Part shown: piece after piece, positions 1-7,886 of the stretch
How positions within the stretch are numbered: position 1 is the stretch's first letter
How the letters are laid out: the number at the start of each line of letters is the position of its first letter
NCBI GenBank assembly: GCA_046328505.1
Contig: JAXLWL010000003.1
Coordinates: forward strand, 186,001-250,000
DNA: 64,000 bases
Direction of reading: 5' to 3'
Source of the DNA: JBDHWG01 sp046328505
GTDB taxonomy: Bacteria > Chloroflexota > Anaerolineae > Epilineales > JAHCIE01
Notes under the pieces: model-generated
What the model was told of the DNA's origin: nothing
Databases searched by the model: none
What the model saw: only the letters and a program-made list of their open reading frames with translations
Translations under genes and position numbers: made by a program

Positions 1-408
1 ACCCAGCTCCTGACTCTGTACGATGTGTCCCTCGACTTCATCTCGCCCGAGATTCTGCGCATGCCCATGCGTCTCACCAACGAGCTGCGGGCGAAGAACG
101 TCCCGATGCGCGAGGGTGAGGACATCCACGACATCATCGACATCGCCGACGTACTCTACGTCACGCGCGTCCAGAAGGAGCGCTTTGGCGACCTGAGCCA
201 GTATGAGTCGGTGCGCGACAGCTACGTCATCACACCGGAGCTGCTCAAGCTGGCGAAGGAAAAGATGATTGTCATGCACCCGCTGCCGCGCGTCGGCGAG
301 ATCAGCGAGACGGTCGACGACGACCCGCGCGCCGCCTACTTCCGTCAGATGGAAAACGGCATGTACATCCGCATGGCGCTGCTCGCCGCCGTCCTCGGCA
401 AGCTGTAA
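1..408 (+). CDS. pyrB: Aspartate carbamoyltransferase, catalytic chain (3' part)
   Basis: Catalyses carbamoyl phosphate plus aspartate to carbamoyl-aspartate, the first committed step of pyrimidine synthesis, in the cytosol. The reading frame is open from base 1, so the gene begins outside the window; about 135 C-terminal residues are present. Family hallmarks are visible: the VMHPLPRVGEI motif that binds carbamoyl phosphate and aspartate, followed by DPRAAYFRQ and NGMYIRMALL. The next gene starts 15 bases after the stop with its own AAGGAG site, and both encode pyrimidine enzymes, so they are probably co-transcribed. No regulatory PyrI chain or PyrR-type leader can be seen because the 5' side is missing. 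Confidence 0.95.
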   Translation, partial: TQLLTLYDVSLDFISPEILRMPMRLTNELRAKNVPMREGEDIHDIIDIADVLYVTRVQKERFGDLSQYESVRDSYVITPELLKLAKEKMIVMHPLPRVGEISETVDDDPRAAYFRQMENGMYIRMALLAAVLGKL

Positions 409-423
409 GGCAAGGAGATCGCC

Positions 424-1830
424 ATGGACTTCCGCGCGCGCCTCGAAGCCGCAGCCGCCCGCACCAACAGCCTCATCTGCCTTGGCCTGGACCCGGAGCT
501 TCCCCAGGAAGCCGACGCCGACGCCCTCATCGCCGCCAACGCGCGCCTCATCGAGGCGACGGCGGGCCTGGTGTCGGCGTACAAGCTCAACCTGGCCTTC
601 TACGTTGCCCTGGGCTCGGCCGGCGTCGCAGCGATGGAGGAGACCCTGCGCCGCTTGCCACCCGAGACCATCCGGATCCTCGACGCGAAGTGGGGCGACA
701 TTGGCAACACGTCGACGGCCTACACCCGCGCTGCGTTCGAGCGCTGGGAGTTCGACGCCGTCACCGCGAACCCTTATCTCGGACCCGACTCCCTCGCGCC
801 CTTCCTCGCCGACCCAAGCCGCGGCGTGTTCATCCTGGACCGCACCTCAAACCCGGGCGCTTCTGCCGTTCAAGAAGTGCGCGTGAGCGGCGAGCCGCTG
901 TACCTGCGCCTGGCACGTGAAATCCCGACATGGAGCGCCCACGCCAATGTCGGCCTGGTTGTCGGCGCGACGGCCCCGGCGGCGCTGCGCGAAGTACGCG
1001 AAGCTGCGCCCGATGTGCCGATTCTCGCGCCGGGCGTCGGCGCGCAGGGCGGCGATCTGGCGGCGGCGCTGGCGGCCGGCCTGGACAGCCGCGGTGGGGG
1101 GATGCTCATCCCGGTATCGCGCGGCATTGCCCAGGCGGCTGATCCGCGGGCAGCTACCATGGCGCTTCGGGATGCCGTGAACGTGGCGCGAACGAGCGCC
1201 AGGGAGGCGGCTCCTGGATCAACGGCCAGCGTATCTCCGGAGTTGAAGGCGCTGGCCGTGGCGCTGGCGGACGCGGGCTGCTTGCGCTTCGGCCAGTTCA
1301 CCCTGGCATCTGGCCGCGTGTCGCCGTTCTACTTCGATCTGCGGCTACTGGTGACGTACCCGGCGCTGCTCCAGCAGGCCGCGGCGGGCTACGGGCGCGT
1401 CCTGGCGAGCCTGAGCTATGACCGCATCGCCGGCATTCCCTACGCTGCCATGCCGATCGCCACGGCCGTCTCGCTCCACATGCAGCAGCCGATGATCTAC
1501 CCGCGACGCGAGGCCAAGAGCTATGGGACTGGGCGCATGATCGAGGGGCGCTTCGAGGCGGGTGAGACAGCGGTCGTGCTGGACGATGTGATCACGACCG
1601 GCGGCTCGAAGCTCGAAGCCATTAAGACTCTGGAGGCAGGCGGCCTGAAGGTGCGGGACATTGTGGTACTGATCGACCGCGAGGAGGGAGGCCGCGAGGC
1701 GATCGAGGCCGAGGGCTACCACACCCACGCCGTGCTGCGGCTGGGCGAAGTGCTCGACGCCCTTGTCGAAGCCGGCCGCCTCACCGCCGACGAGCGCCGC
1801 CGCGTCCTGGAGATGAAGGCTCAGGCATAG
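424..1830 (+). CDS. pyrFE: Bifunctional orotidine-5'-phosphate decarboxylase / orotate phosphoribosyltransferase
   Basis: A 468-residue fusion catalysing the last two steps to UMP. Residues about 1-260 are a type-2 OMP decarboxylase (LGLDPELPQ near the start; DAKWGDIGNT with the catalytic Lys/Asp cluster; LAPGVGAQGGD phosphate loop). Residues about 275-465 are orotate phosphoribosyltransferase, with FTLASGRVSPFYFD and the PRPP-binding loop VVLDDVITTGGS. The order PyrF then PyrE is the reverse of animal UMP synthase. The start has AAGGAG at 412-417, seven bases before ATG. The reading frame is uninterrupted across the junction, and a short Ala/Ser-rich linker separates the domains. Confidence 0.95.
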   Translation: MDFRARLEAAAARTNSLICLGLDPELPQEADADALIAANARLIEATAGLVSAYKLNLAFYVALGSAGVAAMEETLRRLPPETIRILDAKWGDIGNTSTAYTRAAFERWEFDAVTANPYLGPDSLAPFLADPSRGVFILDRTSNPGASAVQEVRVSGEPLYLRLAREIPTWSAHANVGLVVGATAPAALREVREAAPDVPILAPGVGAQGGDLAAALAAGLDSRGGGMLIPVSRGIAQAADPRAATMALRDAVNVARTSAREAAPGSTASVSPELKALAVALADAGCLRFGQFTLASGRVSPFYFDLRLLVTYPALLQQAAAGYGRVLASLSYDRIAGIPYAAMPIATAVSLHMQQPMIYPRREAKSYGTGRMIEGRFEAGETAVVLDDVITTGGSKLEAIKTLEAGGLKVRDIVVLIDREEGGREAIEAEGYHTHAVLRLGEVLDALVEAGRLTADERRRVLEMKAQA

Positions 1831-1843
1831 AAGCGGTTGACGG

Positions 1844-2644
1844 TCAAGCCTGGTCCGCTGCGGAGGGCGAATCGCCGTGGTGGACCATGCGCTGGAGGTA
1901 GTGTAGAGCGCTCAGGAACAGCACCACCTGGCCCGCCGCGAGAATGGGCAGGAGGAAGGTCAGGATCAGCGTCAGGCGGTCGATGAGTGTCGTGATCGCG
2001 GCGCTCGTCTGCAGCAAGTTCGCCCGCACCGCCGCGACAGACTCGGCGTCGCCGTCGAGCGATGTCTGCGCCGCGGCGACCGATGTGGAGATGCGAGCCG
2101 TCTCGGCGGTAATGCGTGGCGTGATGGCCGGGTCGGCGGCCATCTGCGAGAGAGCTGTGCGGAGATTCTGGACCGACTGCTGGGCGTCGGTGATGCGCTG
2201 CGAGAGTCCGTCCATCTCGTCGGTCAACGACGGCACGGTGATGAACGGGATGCGCTTGAGAGCGTCGAGAGCTGGCGCCAGGGCAGAGAGCTTGTCGCGC
2301 GCGCCGGCCGCCAGATCGAGGGCGCTGCTCACCTTCGGCAGCAAGTCATCATTCACACTCCGCGCTATCTGCGCCGTGGCGGCGCCGGCGGGATTGGCCT
2401 GAGCGGCAGCGGCGTCGATGCGCGAGAGGCTCTCCCGCACGTTCGCCATCGCGGCGCTCTCCTCCCGCAGCCCCTGCTCAATCGTCTGCAACGTGACCGC
2501 GTTCGTCGTCAGCGAGCCGGCGATGCTCGCCTTCATTGGCTCGCGAAATCCCCAGATGGCGACGAGCGCAGCGACGCACGCCACAAACCCAACGACGGCT
2601 AGCACGAGAACCAGCCCTGCCCCAATTTCCTTGAGAATGCGCAT
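1844..2644 (-). CDS. Coiled-coil membrane protein of unknown function
   Basis: About 266 residues. I chose ATG at 2644 because AAAGGAG lies six bases upstream and the start is followed at once by a membrane segment (residues about 8-32). The middle (about 45-225) is a polar, Ala/Ser/Gln-rich heptad-like region with motifs such as LSRIDAAAAQA and VQNLRTALSQM, as expected for a coiled coil or helical bundle. A second hydrophobic segment (about 225-250) and a short charged tail follow. It lies 32 bases downstream of the mscS-like gene on the same strand, so the two may be co-transcribed. Function is unknown; the topology suggests a membrane-anchored helical spacer. Confidence 0.75.
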   Translation of the reverse strand: MRILKEIGAGLVLVLAVVGFVACVAALVAIWGFREPMKASIAGSLTTNAVTLQTIEQGLREESAAMANVRESLSRIDAAAAQANPAGAATAQIARSVNDDLLPKVSSALDLAAGARDKLSALAPALDALKRIPFITVPSLTDEMDGLSQRITDAQQSVQNLRTALSQMAADPAITPRITAETARISTSVAAAQTSLDGDAESVAAVRANLLQTSAAITTLIDRLTLILTFLLPILAAGQVVLFLSALHYLQRMVHHGDSPSAADQA

Positions 2645-2676
2645 CACAGGCTCCTTTGGGTTTGTGCCGCGCCAGG

Positions 2677-3525
2677 CTAGTTCGGGCCTCTGCGCAACGC
2701 GTCGAGTGGGATGAACACCGGGAAACCGCTGGCTTCGAGCGCCGCCAGCGCATAGCGGCGCAAAACGCGAGCGACTGCCCACTGCTTGCCGGGCGCCGTC
2801 TTCACCATGAGGCGCACCTGCACGGCAAAATCGTTGTGGCTATTCCAGCCAAGCACTTCGACCGCCCCCAGGACATCGTCCTTGATCGCCGGGTCCTCGA
2901 CCGCCTGCCGCATCGCCTCATCCAGCACGGGCGTCACTCGGGAGATGTCCGTGTCGTAGGACAGGTTCAGATCGACCACGGCGCGTGCCCACTCGCGGCT
3001 CAGGTTGGAGACGGTCCGAATGTCGCCGTTGGGAACGATGGACAAGCGGCCGTTGATGTCGCGGATCTGGGTCGTGCGCAGAGTCACCGCTTCCACCGCG
3101 CCCGTGACGTCCGCCACCTGGATCGTGTCTCCCACGCGAAACTGGTCTTCCAGCAAAATCAGGAGGCCGCCGATGTAGTCCTTGATGATGGTCTGCGCGC
3201 CGAGCGAAAGAGCGAGACCGGCCACGCCTGCCGCGGCAAGGACCGGCCCGAGATCGACGCCAAACGTCAGCAGAATCGTCATCGCCGCCAGAACAAGGAT
3301 GACGGCATTCGCGGTGTGGACACTGGTCCGAATGAGCGTATTCAGCCGCGCTCGGCGCTGTGGCTCAACTTTTGGTCCGGCGAAATGCACTTCCGCGCGC
3401 CGGCCGCCCATCCGTACCAGTCGAAGGGCGACCAGCGTCAGGACGACGATCATGATCAGCGGAAGGATGAATTTGAAGACGGTGGACGCGGCCAGTGCCA
3501 CCGTCCAATCCAGCAGTTGTTGCAT
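2677..3525 (-). CDS. Small-conductance mechanosensitive channel, MscS family
   Basis: About 282 residues. Three N-terminal hydrophobic segments (residues about 10-33, 60-80 and 85-105) precede the MscS pore and beta domain. The pore-lining helix is the Gly/Ala-rich AAAGVAGLALSLGAQ stretch, followed by the family motif GGLLILLEDQFRVGD and by NGDIRTVSNLSR of the beta domain. It is expected to open under membrane tension and release solutes during hypo-osmotic shock. An upstream extension is open but lacks the family's features; ATG at 3525 fits the membrane start. A promoter-like pair lies at 3585-3613, divergent from the next gene. Confidence 0.9.
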   Translation of the reverse strand: MQQLLDWTVALAASTVFKFILPLIMIVVLTLVALRLVRMGGRRAEVHFAGPKVEPQRRARLNTLIRTSVHTANAVILVLAAMTILLTFGVDLGPVLAAAGVAGLALSLGAQTIIKDYIGGLLILLEDQFRVGDTIQVADVTGAVEAVTLRTTQIRDINGRLSIVPNGDIRTVSNLSREWARAVVDLNLSYDTDISRVTPVLDEAMRQAVEDPAIKDDVLGAVEVLGWNSHNDFAVQVRLMVKTAPGKQWAVARVLRRYALAALEASGFPVFIPLDALRRGPN

Positions 3526-3584
3526 GAACGCCTTGCACCTAAGGTAGCGCCGACTTGGTCGGCGCCGCGCTTTGCTATAACAGG

Positions 3585-3613
3585 ATGATAGCACGGGGAG
3601 CGACGCGCCGCAA
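3585..3613 (-). promoter_or_regulatory. Promoter of the mscS-like gene
   Basis: Read on the minus strand: TTGCGG, a 17-base spacer, then TATCAT. It lies about 60 bases upstream of the chosen MscS start. An 8-bp GCGCCGAC hairpin (3547-3565) falls in the presumed leader. Confidence 0.45.
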
Positions 3614-3643
3614 GATGCGATCGGCAAGATTCGCCGGCGTAGT

Positions 3644-3672
3644 TTGTGCGCCATGCCGGAGTGTGCTAGAAT
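3644..3672 (+). promoter_or_regulatory. Promoter of the bifunctional-nuclease gene
   Basis: TTGTGC, 17-base spacer, TAGAAT. It ends 46 bases before the ATG and is divergent from the mscS promoter. Confidence 0.5.
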
Positions 3673-3718
3673 TTCGCCACTATTCGGAGTTGCTTGAGCG
3701 GCTGGAAAGGAGCCGGGG

Positions 3719-4246
3719 ATGATCGAGGTCGTCGTCGACAGCATCCGCGTCAGTCTCATTAATCAGCAGCGTATCGTCGTGCTGCGCGAGAAGGATAGCG
3801 ACCGCCATCTCGTGATCTGGATCGGGCACGCTGAGGCCGATGCCATCACCCTCAAGCTGCAGGGCCAGGAAGTGCCACGCCCCATGACCCATGACCTTCT
3901 CAAGAATGTCATCGAGAGCCTGGGCGGCACCCTCGACCACGTTTACATCCACGATCTGCGCAACGATACCTACTACGCCACCCTCGTCATTGAAGCGGGG
4001 GAGCGCCGCCTGGAAATCGACTCGCGCTCCAGCGACGCCATAGCTCTGGCGATTCGCGCCCAGTCTCCCATCTTCGTCGCCGATGCCGTCATGGACCGCG
4101 CCGGAATTGCGCCAACCGAGGAAGAAGAGCCAACCCCGCAGCAGAAGTCCGAGGATGACCTGGGCGTGTTCAGGGAATTCCTCGAGAGCCTGGATCTTGA
4201 TGACCTGGGCGGTGAGGGGGGCGACGAGCCGCGCAAGCGGAAGTAA
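3719..4246 (+). CDS. Bifunctional nuclease family (DUF151/BFN) protein
   Basis: 175 residues; residues about 1-130 match the BFN/DUF151 fold. Seen: an N-terminal MIEVVVDSIRVS strand, LVIWIGHAEADAI, the PRPMTHDLLKNVIESLGG helix, and RLEIDSRSSDAIALAIRAQSPIFV, which is the family's most conserved block. The last 45 residues are acidic and probably disordered (EEEEPTPQQKSEDDLG). Plant BFN proteins have reported RNase and DNase activity; bacterial roles are poorly defined. ATG at 3719 has AAAGGAG six bases upstream. A promoter-like pair at 3644-3672 drives it, and dnaB downstream has its own promoter. Confidence 0.88.
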   Translation: MIEVVVDSIRVSLINQQRIVVLREKDSDRHLVIWIGHAEADAITLKLQGQEVPRPMTHDLLKNVIESLGGTLDHVYIHDLRNDTYYATLVIEAGERRLEIDSRSSDAIALAIRAQSPIFVADAVMDRAGIAPTEEEEPTPQQKSEDDLGVFREFLESLDLDDLGGEGGDEPRKRK

Positions 4247-4359
4247 GCATTCCCTCGCACCGCACCAAACGCCGGCCACCTCGTCGGCCGGTTCCATTGT
4301 TTATGCCGTCGGCGGCTTGCCCGACGCGCAGTGATGTCACTTGCCCTACGATTGTTCTC

Positions 4360-4388
4360 TTGACAAAACACCGCATGGGTTCTATAAT
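4360..4388 (+). promoter_or_regulatory. Perfect consensus housekeeping promoter of dnaB
   Basis: TTGACA at 4360-4365, a 17-base spacer, TATAAT at 4383-4388. Both hexamers match the sigma-70 consensus exactly. The dnaB ATG is 46 bases downstream of the -10. Confidence 0.85.
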
Positions 4389-4433
4389 AGAACATAAGTT
4401 CTGGGTAGCGTCCCGGGACTGGGAATTTGAGTC

Positions 4434-5789
4434 ATGAGCGTACCCGCCGATCGGATCGTCCCATTCAATATTGAGGCCGAGGAAGCCGTCCTGGGGTCGC
4501 TCCTCCTCGACCCCCAGGCGATTGTCCGCATTGCGGCGTTCCTCAAGCCCGACGACTTCTACCGTGAAACCAACCGCTGGGTCTTCGAGGCCGTTCTCGC
4601 GCTGTACGAGCGCCGCGACGCCATCGATTTCCTCACGGTCCGCGACGAGCTTGAGCGCGGTGGGCGGCTGGACGAGGTCGGCGGCGCCAGCTTTCTCGCC
4701 TCGCTGATCAACGTCGTTCCGACTTCGGTCCACGTCGAGCATTATGGCCGCATCATCGAGCGCGCCTCGACGCGGCGGCGGCTCATTACGGCGGCGAGTG
4801 ACATCGCGAAGCTCGCCTACGACGAACAGGACGAGGTCGAGGAGACCCTGGACAAGGCCGAGCAGATTATCTTCGCCGTCTCACAGCGCAGCCTCGCCCG
4901 CGACCTTGTTCCCATCAGCCAGGTGCTGAACGAGTACTTTGACAAGATCGAATACCTGCAAGCGCACCACGGCCAGGTCAGCGGCACGCCGACCGGCTTT
5001 GTCGACCTCGACAAGCTGCTCGGCGGCCTTCAGCAGTCGGACCTTGTCATCGTCGCGGCGCGCCCCGGCATCGGCAAGACCTCGCTCCTGCTGAGCTTCG
5101 CTCACTTCGCGGCTATTTCGGGCAAGGGCGTTGCCCTCTTCAGCCTGGAAATGTCGGCCGAACAGCTCGTCCAGCGTCTCATCTCGAGTGAGACGGGCAT
5201 CGACCAGCACCGCCTGCGTCTGGGAATGATCAAGGACGAGGAAATGCCCCTGGTCACGCGCGCTATGGGCATCCTCGAAGGGACGCACATCTACATCGAC
5301 GACACGCCGGGTATCACGGCGCTAGAGATGCGCACGAAGGCGCGGCGGCTTCACGCCGAGCATCCCATCGGCCTGATCGTCGTGGACTACCTGCAGCTCA
5401 TGCACGGCGGCGGGCGGAGCGAGAACCGCGTGCAGGAAATCTCCCACATCTCGCGCTCGCTCAAGGAGCTGGCGCGCGAGCTAGACGTGCCGGTCATCGC
5501 CGCCTCGCAGCTCTCCCGCGCCGTCGAGGGACGCCACGACCGCCGCCCGATGCTCTCTGACTTGAGGGAAAGCGGGAGTATTGAGCAAGACGCCGACGTG
5601 GTGATATTCATCTATCGCGACGAGTACTATAACCAGAACACAGAAAAGAAGAACATCGCCGAGATCAGCATCGCCAAGCACCGCAATGGACCGACGGGCA
5701 TGGTCGAGCTGTTCTTCATCAAGGAGCAGGCGAAGTTCGTGGACCTGGCGACGGTGAGCGATGAATTCGCGCCTTCGGGCCCGTGGTGA
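4434..5789 (+). CDS. dnaB: Replicative DNA helicase DnaB
   Basis: 451 residues, standard length. The N-terminal domain starts with IVPFNIEAEEAVLGSLLLDP. The RecA-like ATPase domain follows, with Walker A at ARPGIGKTS (residue about 205), LFSLEMSAEQLVQRL, Walker B in LIVVDYLQLM, and the C-terminal RESGSIEQDADVV and HRNGPTG motifs. It is the hexameric 5'-3' helicase that unwinds DNA at the fork. It heads a cluster with a DnaD-like gene 19 bases downstream and a DnaC/DnaI-like loader overlapping that gene, so the three probably work together in helicase loading. No intein is present. Confidence 0.97.
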   Translation: MSVPADRIVPFNIEAEEAVLGSLLLDPQAIVRIAAFLKPDDFYRETNRWVFEAVLALYERRDAIDFLTVRDELERGGRLDEVGGASFLASLINVVPTSVHVEHYGRIIERASTRRRLITAASDIAKLAYDEQDEVEETLDKAEQIIFAVSQRSLARDLVPISQVLNEYFDKIEYLQAHHGQVSGTPTGFVDLDKLLGGLQQSDLVIVAARPGIGKTSLLLSFAHFAAISGKGVALFSLEMSAEQLVQRLISSETGIDQHRLRLGMIKDEEMPLVTRAMGILEGTHIYIDDTPGITALEMRTKARRLHAEHPIGLIVVDYLQLMHGGGRSENRVQEISHISRSLKELARELDVPVIAASQLSRAVEGRHDRRPMLSDLRESGSIEQDADVVIFIYRDEYYNQNTEKKNIAEISIAKHRNGPTGMVELFFIKEQAKFVDLATVSDEFAPSGPW

Positions 5790-5808
5790 GCGGAGAGAGT
5801 AAGGGTTC

Positions 5809-6510
5809 ATGCCTTTCGATGGGTTTCCGGCCGGCAAGCTCAGGGTGACGCCAATCCCCGATCTGTTCTTCAGCGAGTTGCTGCCGCAGATCGACCACCT
5901 GGGCGAACTGAAAGTCACGCTCTACGTCCTGCACAAGGTGCAGCGAACGTCGGGGCTGCGTCTTGTGCGCCGGTCCGACATGCTGGCCGACGGCGCGCTC
6001 GCCCAGGGGCTGGCCGGCTGGGGGCAGGCGGTCGTCGAGGCGCTGGACGACGCGCTGGAGCGCGGCGTGCGGCGCGGGACGCTCCTGCGGCTGGACATCG
6101 CCGGCGAGCATGGCACGGACCAATGGTTCCTGCCCAACAGCGAGAGCGGGCGCAAGCTGGCGGCCGACATCGAAAGCGGTGTCGTGGCGCTGCCCGAGGC
6201 GCGGCGCATCGAGCGTGTCGCCCCGGCCGACCGTCCCTCGATCTACACACTATACGAGCAGAATATTGGCATCCTCCAGCCGATCATTGCCGAAGAGCTG
6301 CGCGAGGCGGAGGAGCAGTACCCGAACGAGTGGATAGTGGAAGCTTTCAAGCGTGCTGTCGAGAACAACGTTCGCAAGTGGAGTTACGTGCGCGCCATTC
6401 TGGAGCGCTGGGCCGTAGAAGGCAAGAGTGATGAAGCCAATCGGCGAGATCCTGAAGCGGATCGGTCCCGGTACATTAGAGGAAAATACGCCGACTATAT
6501 CCAACGCTGA
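5809..6510 (+). CDS. DnaD-like primosome protein
   Basis: 233 residues. The N-terminal half (about 1-115) reads as a winged-helix domain (MPFDGFPAGKLRVTPIPDLFF; GELKVTLYVLHKVQRT). Residues about 145-210 fit the DnaD/DnaB2 C-terminal domain: YTLYEQNIGILQPIIAEEL, YPNEWIVEAFKRAVENN, and WSYVRAILERWAVEG, the typical ending with a Tyr/Trp-rich helix. In Bacillus, DnaD remodels DNA during recruitment of the replicative helicase. The gene lies between dnaB and a helicase-loader gene, and its 3' end overlaps the loader by about 80 bases, implying translational coupling. The start ATG is supported by a GGAGAGAG stretch upstream. Confidence 0.85.
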   Translation: MPFDGFPAGKLRVTPIPDLFFSELLPQIDHLGELKVTLYVLHKVQRTSGLRLVRRSDMLADGALAQGLAGWGQAVVEALDDALERGVRRGTLLRLDIAGEHGTDQWFLPNSESGRKLAADIESGVVALPEARRIERVAPADRPSIYTLYEQNIGILQPIIAEELREAEEQYPNEWIVEAFKRAVENNVRKWSYVRAILERWAVEGKSDEANRRDPEADRSRYIRGKYADYIQR

Positions 6511-7882
6511 GTTGGAAGAAGAAGGGCGTCCGCCATTGCCGCCCAACGGGCGTAACGGAAATCACGATGACGGCGTGTGCGCCATCTGCGGCGGCCTCGG
6601 CTACGTGCGCCGCGACGTCCCCCTCGGCCACCCTGACTTCGGCCGCGCCCTGCACTGTATCTGCCAGCTAGATGCAGTTGCGCTGGCCCGCAGCAGCGAG
6701 TTGCGCAGCGCGGGCAACATGGCCACGCTAGAGCACATGACGTTCGAGCATTTCGACCTGGAGCCGTATGAGTTGAGCGAGAAGCGTCGCCAGAGCCTGC
6801 GCCTGGCGTACGAGGCCGCCAAGGAGTTCGCGGAGGAGCCGCGGGGCTGGCTCGTCCTGAGCGGCACGTTCGGCTGCGGCAAGACGCATCTCGCCGCCTC
6901 CATCGCCAACGACCGTCTCGCCCATGGCCGCGCCGCCCTGTTCGTCGTCGTCCCCGATCTGCTCGACTACCTGCGCGCGACGTTCAGCCCCGGCAGCCAG
7001 GTGAGCTACGACGAGCGCTTCGAGACCATCCGCACCGCCCCTGTCCTCATCCTGGATGACCTGGGCGCGCAGTCGAGCACGCCGTGGGCGCAGGAAAAGC
7101 TGTTCCAAATCCTCAACCACCGCTACGCTTCGCGCCTGCCCACCGTCATCACGACCAACATGCGCATGGAGGACATCGAGGAGCGCCTGCGCTCGCGCCT
7201 CCAGGATGAAACCCTGGTGCGCAGCATTCGCATCCTCGCTCCAGACTACCGGCGCAGCGGGATAGACCGCCTCGGCGGCGACCTTAGCACCCTCAACATC
7301 CACCGCGACCAGTCGTTCGAGAGCTTCGACCTGCGGCAGAACGAGCTCCCCCACGAAGAGGCCGACAGCCTGGCGCGGGCGCTTCGCTGGGCGAAGCAGT
7401 ACGCCGACGACCCGCGCGGCTGGCTCGTGTTCATGGGCGCCTACGGCAGCGGCAAGACCCATCTCGCCGCCGCCATCGCCAACGCCCGCGTGGACCAGGG
7501 CGACGTCGCCTTGTTCGTCGTCGTCCCGGACCTCCTGGATCACTTGCGCGCGACGTTCAGCCCCACCAGCACGACCACGTACGACAAGCGTTTCGAGGAA
7601 GTCCGAAACGCGCCGTTCCTCGTTCTGGACGACCTCGGCACCGAAAGCGCGACTCCCTGGGCGCGGGAGAAGTTGTTCCAGCTTATCAACCACCGCTACG
7701 CGGCTCGCCTGCCAACCGTCATTACCACCTCTACCGCGCCGGAGGAGATGGACGACCGCCTCGCCACGCGCCTGTTCGACACGAGCCGCTGCACCGTCTT
7801 CGCCATCCTTGCCCCTGCCTACCGGGGCGCCCGCCGCGTCTCGTCCCCCGGTCCGCGGCGTCGAGGAGGCGCTCGGTCCTAG
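6428..7882 (+). CDS. Helicase loader-like protein with two tandem DnaC/DnaI-type AAA+ domains
   Basis: 484 residues. An N-terminal Cys cluster (CAICGG near residue 51, CHCIC near 75) looks like the zinc site of DnaI-type loaders. AAA+ domain 1 covers about 100-290, with Walker A GTFGCGKTH (about 146) and Walker B LILDDLGAQ (about 207). AAA+ domain 2 covers about 295-470, with GAYGSGKTH (about 337) and LVLDDLGTE (about 398). The two are clearly an internal duplication: both carry ALFVVVPDLLD, LRATFSP, KLFQ, NHRYA and RLPTVITT. Ordinary DnaC, DnaI and IstB proteins have one such domain. GTG at 6428 or ATG at 6431 may start it, inside the 3' end of the DnaD-like gene. Domain 2 lacks an obvious counterpart of the SRLQDE arginine-rich segment, so the two sites may not be equivalent. 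Confidence 0.88.
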   Translation: MMKPIGEILKRIGPGTLEENTPTISNAELEEEGRPPLPPNGRNGNHDDGVCAICGGLGYVRRDVPLGHPDFGRALHCICQLDAVALARSSELRSAGNMATLEHMTFEHFDLEPYELSEKRRQSLRLAYEAAKEFAEEPRGWLVLSGTFGCGKTHLAASIANDRLAHGRAALFVVVPDLLDYLRATFSPGSQVSYDERFETIRTAPVLILDDLGAQSSTPWAQEKLFQILNHRYASRLPTVITTNMRMEDIEERLRSRLQDETLVRSIRILAPDYRRSGIDRLGGDLSTLNIHRDQSFESFDLRQNELPHEEADSLARALRWAKQYADDPRGWLVFMGAYGSGKTHLAAAIANARVDQGDVALFVVVPDLLDHLRATFSPTSTTTYDKRFEEVRNAPFLVLDDLGTESATPWAREKLFQLINHRYAARLPTVITTSTAPEEMDDRLATRLFDTSRCTVFAILAPAYRGARRVSSPGPRRRGGARS

Positions 7883-7886
7883 CGAC

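Noticed and set aside
7809..7886. Upstream GTG (7809) as start of the GT9 gene
   Set aside because: It would overlap the loader gene by 74 bases, and the extra peptide has no family counterpart.
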